Positions 62,166 to 64,000 of a DNA stretch of 64,000 nt are shown one piece after another (within the stretch, counting starts at the first letter, position 1; every line of letters starts with the position of its first letter). This stretch comes from Apophysomyces variabilis (taxonomy: Eukaryota > Mucoromycota > Mucoromycetes > Mucorales > Mucoraceae). The notes beneath the pieces are model-generated. The model was not told the origin of the DNA, did no database searches, and saw only the letters and a program-made list of their open reading frames with translations. The stretch covers positions 186,001-250,000 of the forward strand of contig MZZL01000386.1 of the NCBI GenBank assembly GCA_002749535.1. The letters are read 5' to 3'. The translations under genes and the position numbers were made by a program.

Positions 62166-63341
62166 ATGATCAACGCTTCAGACAACACAAACGCCAGAAC
62201 GATGAACAACAACAACGACGACATCATCATGAACAACAATAACAACAACGCTCTTTTTGATCTTTTCAACGAGGATCCCCTGCTCATGCAGCCGGATCTT
62301 TTCGACAAGTCATTTGATCAATGGTTTGGACCATTGTATACTACCACGCCACCACCTTCCTCTCCTGAGTCCCTTATGGACAGTCCTCCTAGCGCCCTTC
62401 TTAACGATTTCCTAGCCTTGGAAAACTTTGAGATCAAAGGTGAGCCCATTGATATGGCTCAACACCCCATGCCAAATGAAATTCCCACACCCCAGTCACC
62501 ATCATCACCATCACCACCGGCCGAGCCGCGACAGTCCGGTCAGACAAAGCCAAAGAAGAAGGTCATTCCTGGTCAAAGAACCATTCCGCTCAAGTTAACA
62601 ACGCACAAGTCTGGTAAGGTCTCCCGACATGTGGAGTGTTTCAACTGCAAGGTTACCAAGACTCCTCTTTGGCGTCGGACACCTGACCGTGCCCATACTC
62701 TCTGCAATGCCTGTGGTCTTTATTACAAGCAGTACAATCAACATCGGCCCCTATCTGTTCGTCACAAGACGGTTGTCCGAGCTCATCCCTATGCAATGCA
62801 ACAAACGGTGCTTCCAATGAACCGAGAAGACACCGAAGATGAGGAGGATATGTTGAGTAGTTCAAGCTCTTCTTCTGGTGACGACCTCTATTCTTCCCAG
62901 GGTGGCGATATTCAGTGTGTTAATTGCCAACAAACCCGGACGCCTCTGTGGCGTAAGAATGACCAGGGGGAACCCGTGTGCAATGCTTGTGGATTGTATG
63001 CGAAGATGCATCAGCGGAACCGACCCGTGGCCATGCGCAAGACAACCATTCAACGGCGGAGACGGGACTGGTCCGAACCTTTGATGACTACATTTCCAGT
63101 GACATCTGCTTCTTCTCCTCCTGCTCCTCCTGCTGCTGCCGCACCTGTTCCTTCACCTGCTCCTACATTGTTTCCTTCTCCACCTTTGCAAAGTACCATT
63201 GAGATGGAAGACAATGGTTTTACATCTTTACTATTGCAAATGGATCGAAACCAGATTGAAGGGTTTCTAAGTATGTTGGAACGTCGATGTGATCTTTTAC
63301 GAACGGTTTTGGACTTTGTACCAACTGAACAGCAATCATAA
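62166..63341 (+). CDS. Two-finger GATA-type transcription factor
   Basis: Single exon, 391 residues from the first in-frame ATG at 62166; the frame runs back to a TTG at 62088. After Asn-rich ([16 protein letters not shown]) and Pro/Ser-rich regions come two GATA fingers: residues 158-182 ([14 protein letters not shown]... CNACGLY, C-x2-C-x18-C-x2-C) and 251-274 ([16 protein letters not shown]... CNACGLY, x17), each followed by a basic tail ([23 protein letters not shown]). Two-finger GATA proteins in fungi include the iron regulators of the SreA/Fep1 type, but those carry four conserved Cys between the fingers and this protein has none there. So it is more probably a nitrogen, development or light-linked GATA factor; I cannot say which. 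The C-terminus may form a short helix ([20 protein letters not shown]). Confidence 0.88.
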   Translation: MINASDNTNARTMNNNNDDIIMNNNNNNALFDLFNEDPLLMQPDLFDKSFDQWFGPLYTTTPPPSSPESLMDSPPSALLNDFLALENFEIKGEPIDMAQHPMPNEIPTPQSPSSPSPPAEPRQSGQTKPKKKVIPGQRTIPLKLTTHKSGKVSRHVECFNCKVTKTPLWRRTPDRAHTLCNACGLYYKQYNQHRPLSVRHKTVVRAHPYAMQQTVLPMNREDTEDEEDMLSSSSSSSGDDLYSSQGGDIQCVNCQQTRTPLWRKNDQGEPVCNACGLYAKMHQRNRPVAMRKTTIQRRRRDWSEPLMTTFPVTSASSPPAPPAAAAPVPSPAPTLFPSPPLQSTIEMEDNGFTSLLLQMDRNQIEGFLSMLERRCDLLRTVLDFVPTEQQS

Positions 63342-63818
63342 AAAAAAAAAGCTTTTTTCCTCATTTACTTTTGCTATTTCAATTTCATTCATTTCGTTTT
63401 CTTTTTCTTTTTTCTTTTCTGTTATGGATATATCGCTATAAAAAAAAGATAGTATTGGTAATAAAAATACAAACAATGATTCGCATCTCAAACATTTGAA
63501 ATCAGGGACCGTACAGCTAATCCCGCTCAGGAAAAAAAAAAAAATTTCATGGGCGTACGTTATCGCTGCACATATCGGGGATTTCAGGGTTGGGTCCACT
63601 GATCCTCGGGTACGGGAGGCTTGGGTCAAGAGGAAAAAGGAACGCAAAGCATCGGACAACCTAAAAAGGCAATTAGTAAAAAAGTGGTTATTAGCTTTTA
63701 GGATTTTCCTTTCCCGCGTTATAACTCTCTTTTTTTCCTTTTTCTCTCTTTCTCTCTCTCTCTCTTTTTTTTTTAACTCTTCTTTTTCTTTTGTCTTTTG
63801 TATCCATTCCCCCACATC
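63342..63818. other. Intergenic region after the GATA gene
   Basis: About 480 bp with A runs and a long CT-rich tract (63725-63790) that should be the promoter or leader of the next gene. No gene seen. Confidence 0.5.
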
Positions 63819-64000
63819 ATGGAAAAATCACTGTCTGATTATGACCGAACATTGGAAGAATTGGATCGTCAACGTGAAAAATTGCAAAGAGTAGTGCAAA
63901 AGATGGGTCAAGAATGGGAAGAAAGGTAAAGAAAAATAAAATAAAATAAAATAAATGATCCCTCTTCTTTTCTTAGCAAAGAATACGCGTTCTATTTCAT
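63819..64000 (+). CDS. 5' end of a gene of unknown function, cut by the window edge
   Basis: Exon 1 at 63819-63925 encodes MEKSLSDYDRTLEELD and a heptad-like QREKLQRVVQKMGQEWEE, which looks like a coiled coil. A 51-nt intron with repeated AAAAT units (GTAAAG ... TTCTTTTCTTAG) follows, and exon 2 (63977 onward) continues SKEYAFYF. Too little is visible for a family call. Confidence 0.6.

Overview
The window is nuclear DNA from a filamentous fungus. Genes are split by many short introns (about 45-110 nt, GT...AG, often with a CTAAC- or CTGAC-like branch site), untranslated spacers are short and pyrimidine/purine-rich, and the gene set is eukaryotic housekeeping plus fungal wall and secretion genes. 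A chitin-deacetylase-like protein, DPBB/expansin-like secreted proteins, a septation-type kinase and an oil-body-associated protein suggest an early-diverging fungus, most likely Mucoromycota. That placement is inference; no rRNA or tRNA gene was seen to confirm it.

Layout. 0-12.3 kb is dense housekeeping: SPT5 (3' end outside the window, minus), an OBAP/DUF1264 protein, a mitochondrial-targeted protein of unknown function, the spindle-checkpoint protein Mad3 (minus) back to back with VPS35 (plus), and calmodulin (minus). 12.3-21.6 kb holds a SPOUT1-like RNA methyltransferase, a four-finger C2H2 factor, and two convergent genes for secreted, probably GPI-anchored proteins: a zincin-like metalloprotease and a chitin-deacetylase relative that has lost its catalytic motifs. 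21.6-31.4 kb is gene-poor. It carries a DPBB protein, two broken DDE transposase pieces, one copy of a dispersed repeat and a small tandem repeat. 31.4-33.4 kb holds a second DPBB gene and OXA1. The DPBB gene, its promoter and the last ~100 bp of OXA1 recur at 25.3-26.5 kb, so that interval is a diverged segmental duplication. 33.8-37 kb is sparse and has the second copy of the dispersed repeat. From 37 kb to the end the DNA is dense again: SCO1, a disordered protein, a Bud20/ZNF593 zinc finger divergent from a DDX20 (Gemin3) helicase, eIF3a, a calponin-homology + Cdc15-like kinase + C1 protein, DED1, RNA polymerase I subunit RPA190, a two-finger GATA factor with an upstream ORF, and the start of one more gene.

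Themes. Many genes act in gene expression (SPT5, RPA190, Bud20, SPOUT1, DDX20, DED1, eIF3a). Two support the mitochondrial inner membrane and cytochrome oxidase (OXA1, SCO1). Several proteins are secreted or wall-associated. The points most worth checking are the CH-kinase-C1 fusion, the catalytically dead deacetylase, the partial duplication that includes the OXA1 tail, a non-canonical GA-AG intron inside the Walker A motif of DED1, and several genes whose first coding exon is only 3-8 nt. All exon borders were set by eye from splice signals, reading frame and family conservation; the intron phases sum correctly for every complete model given.
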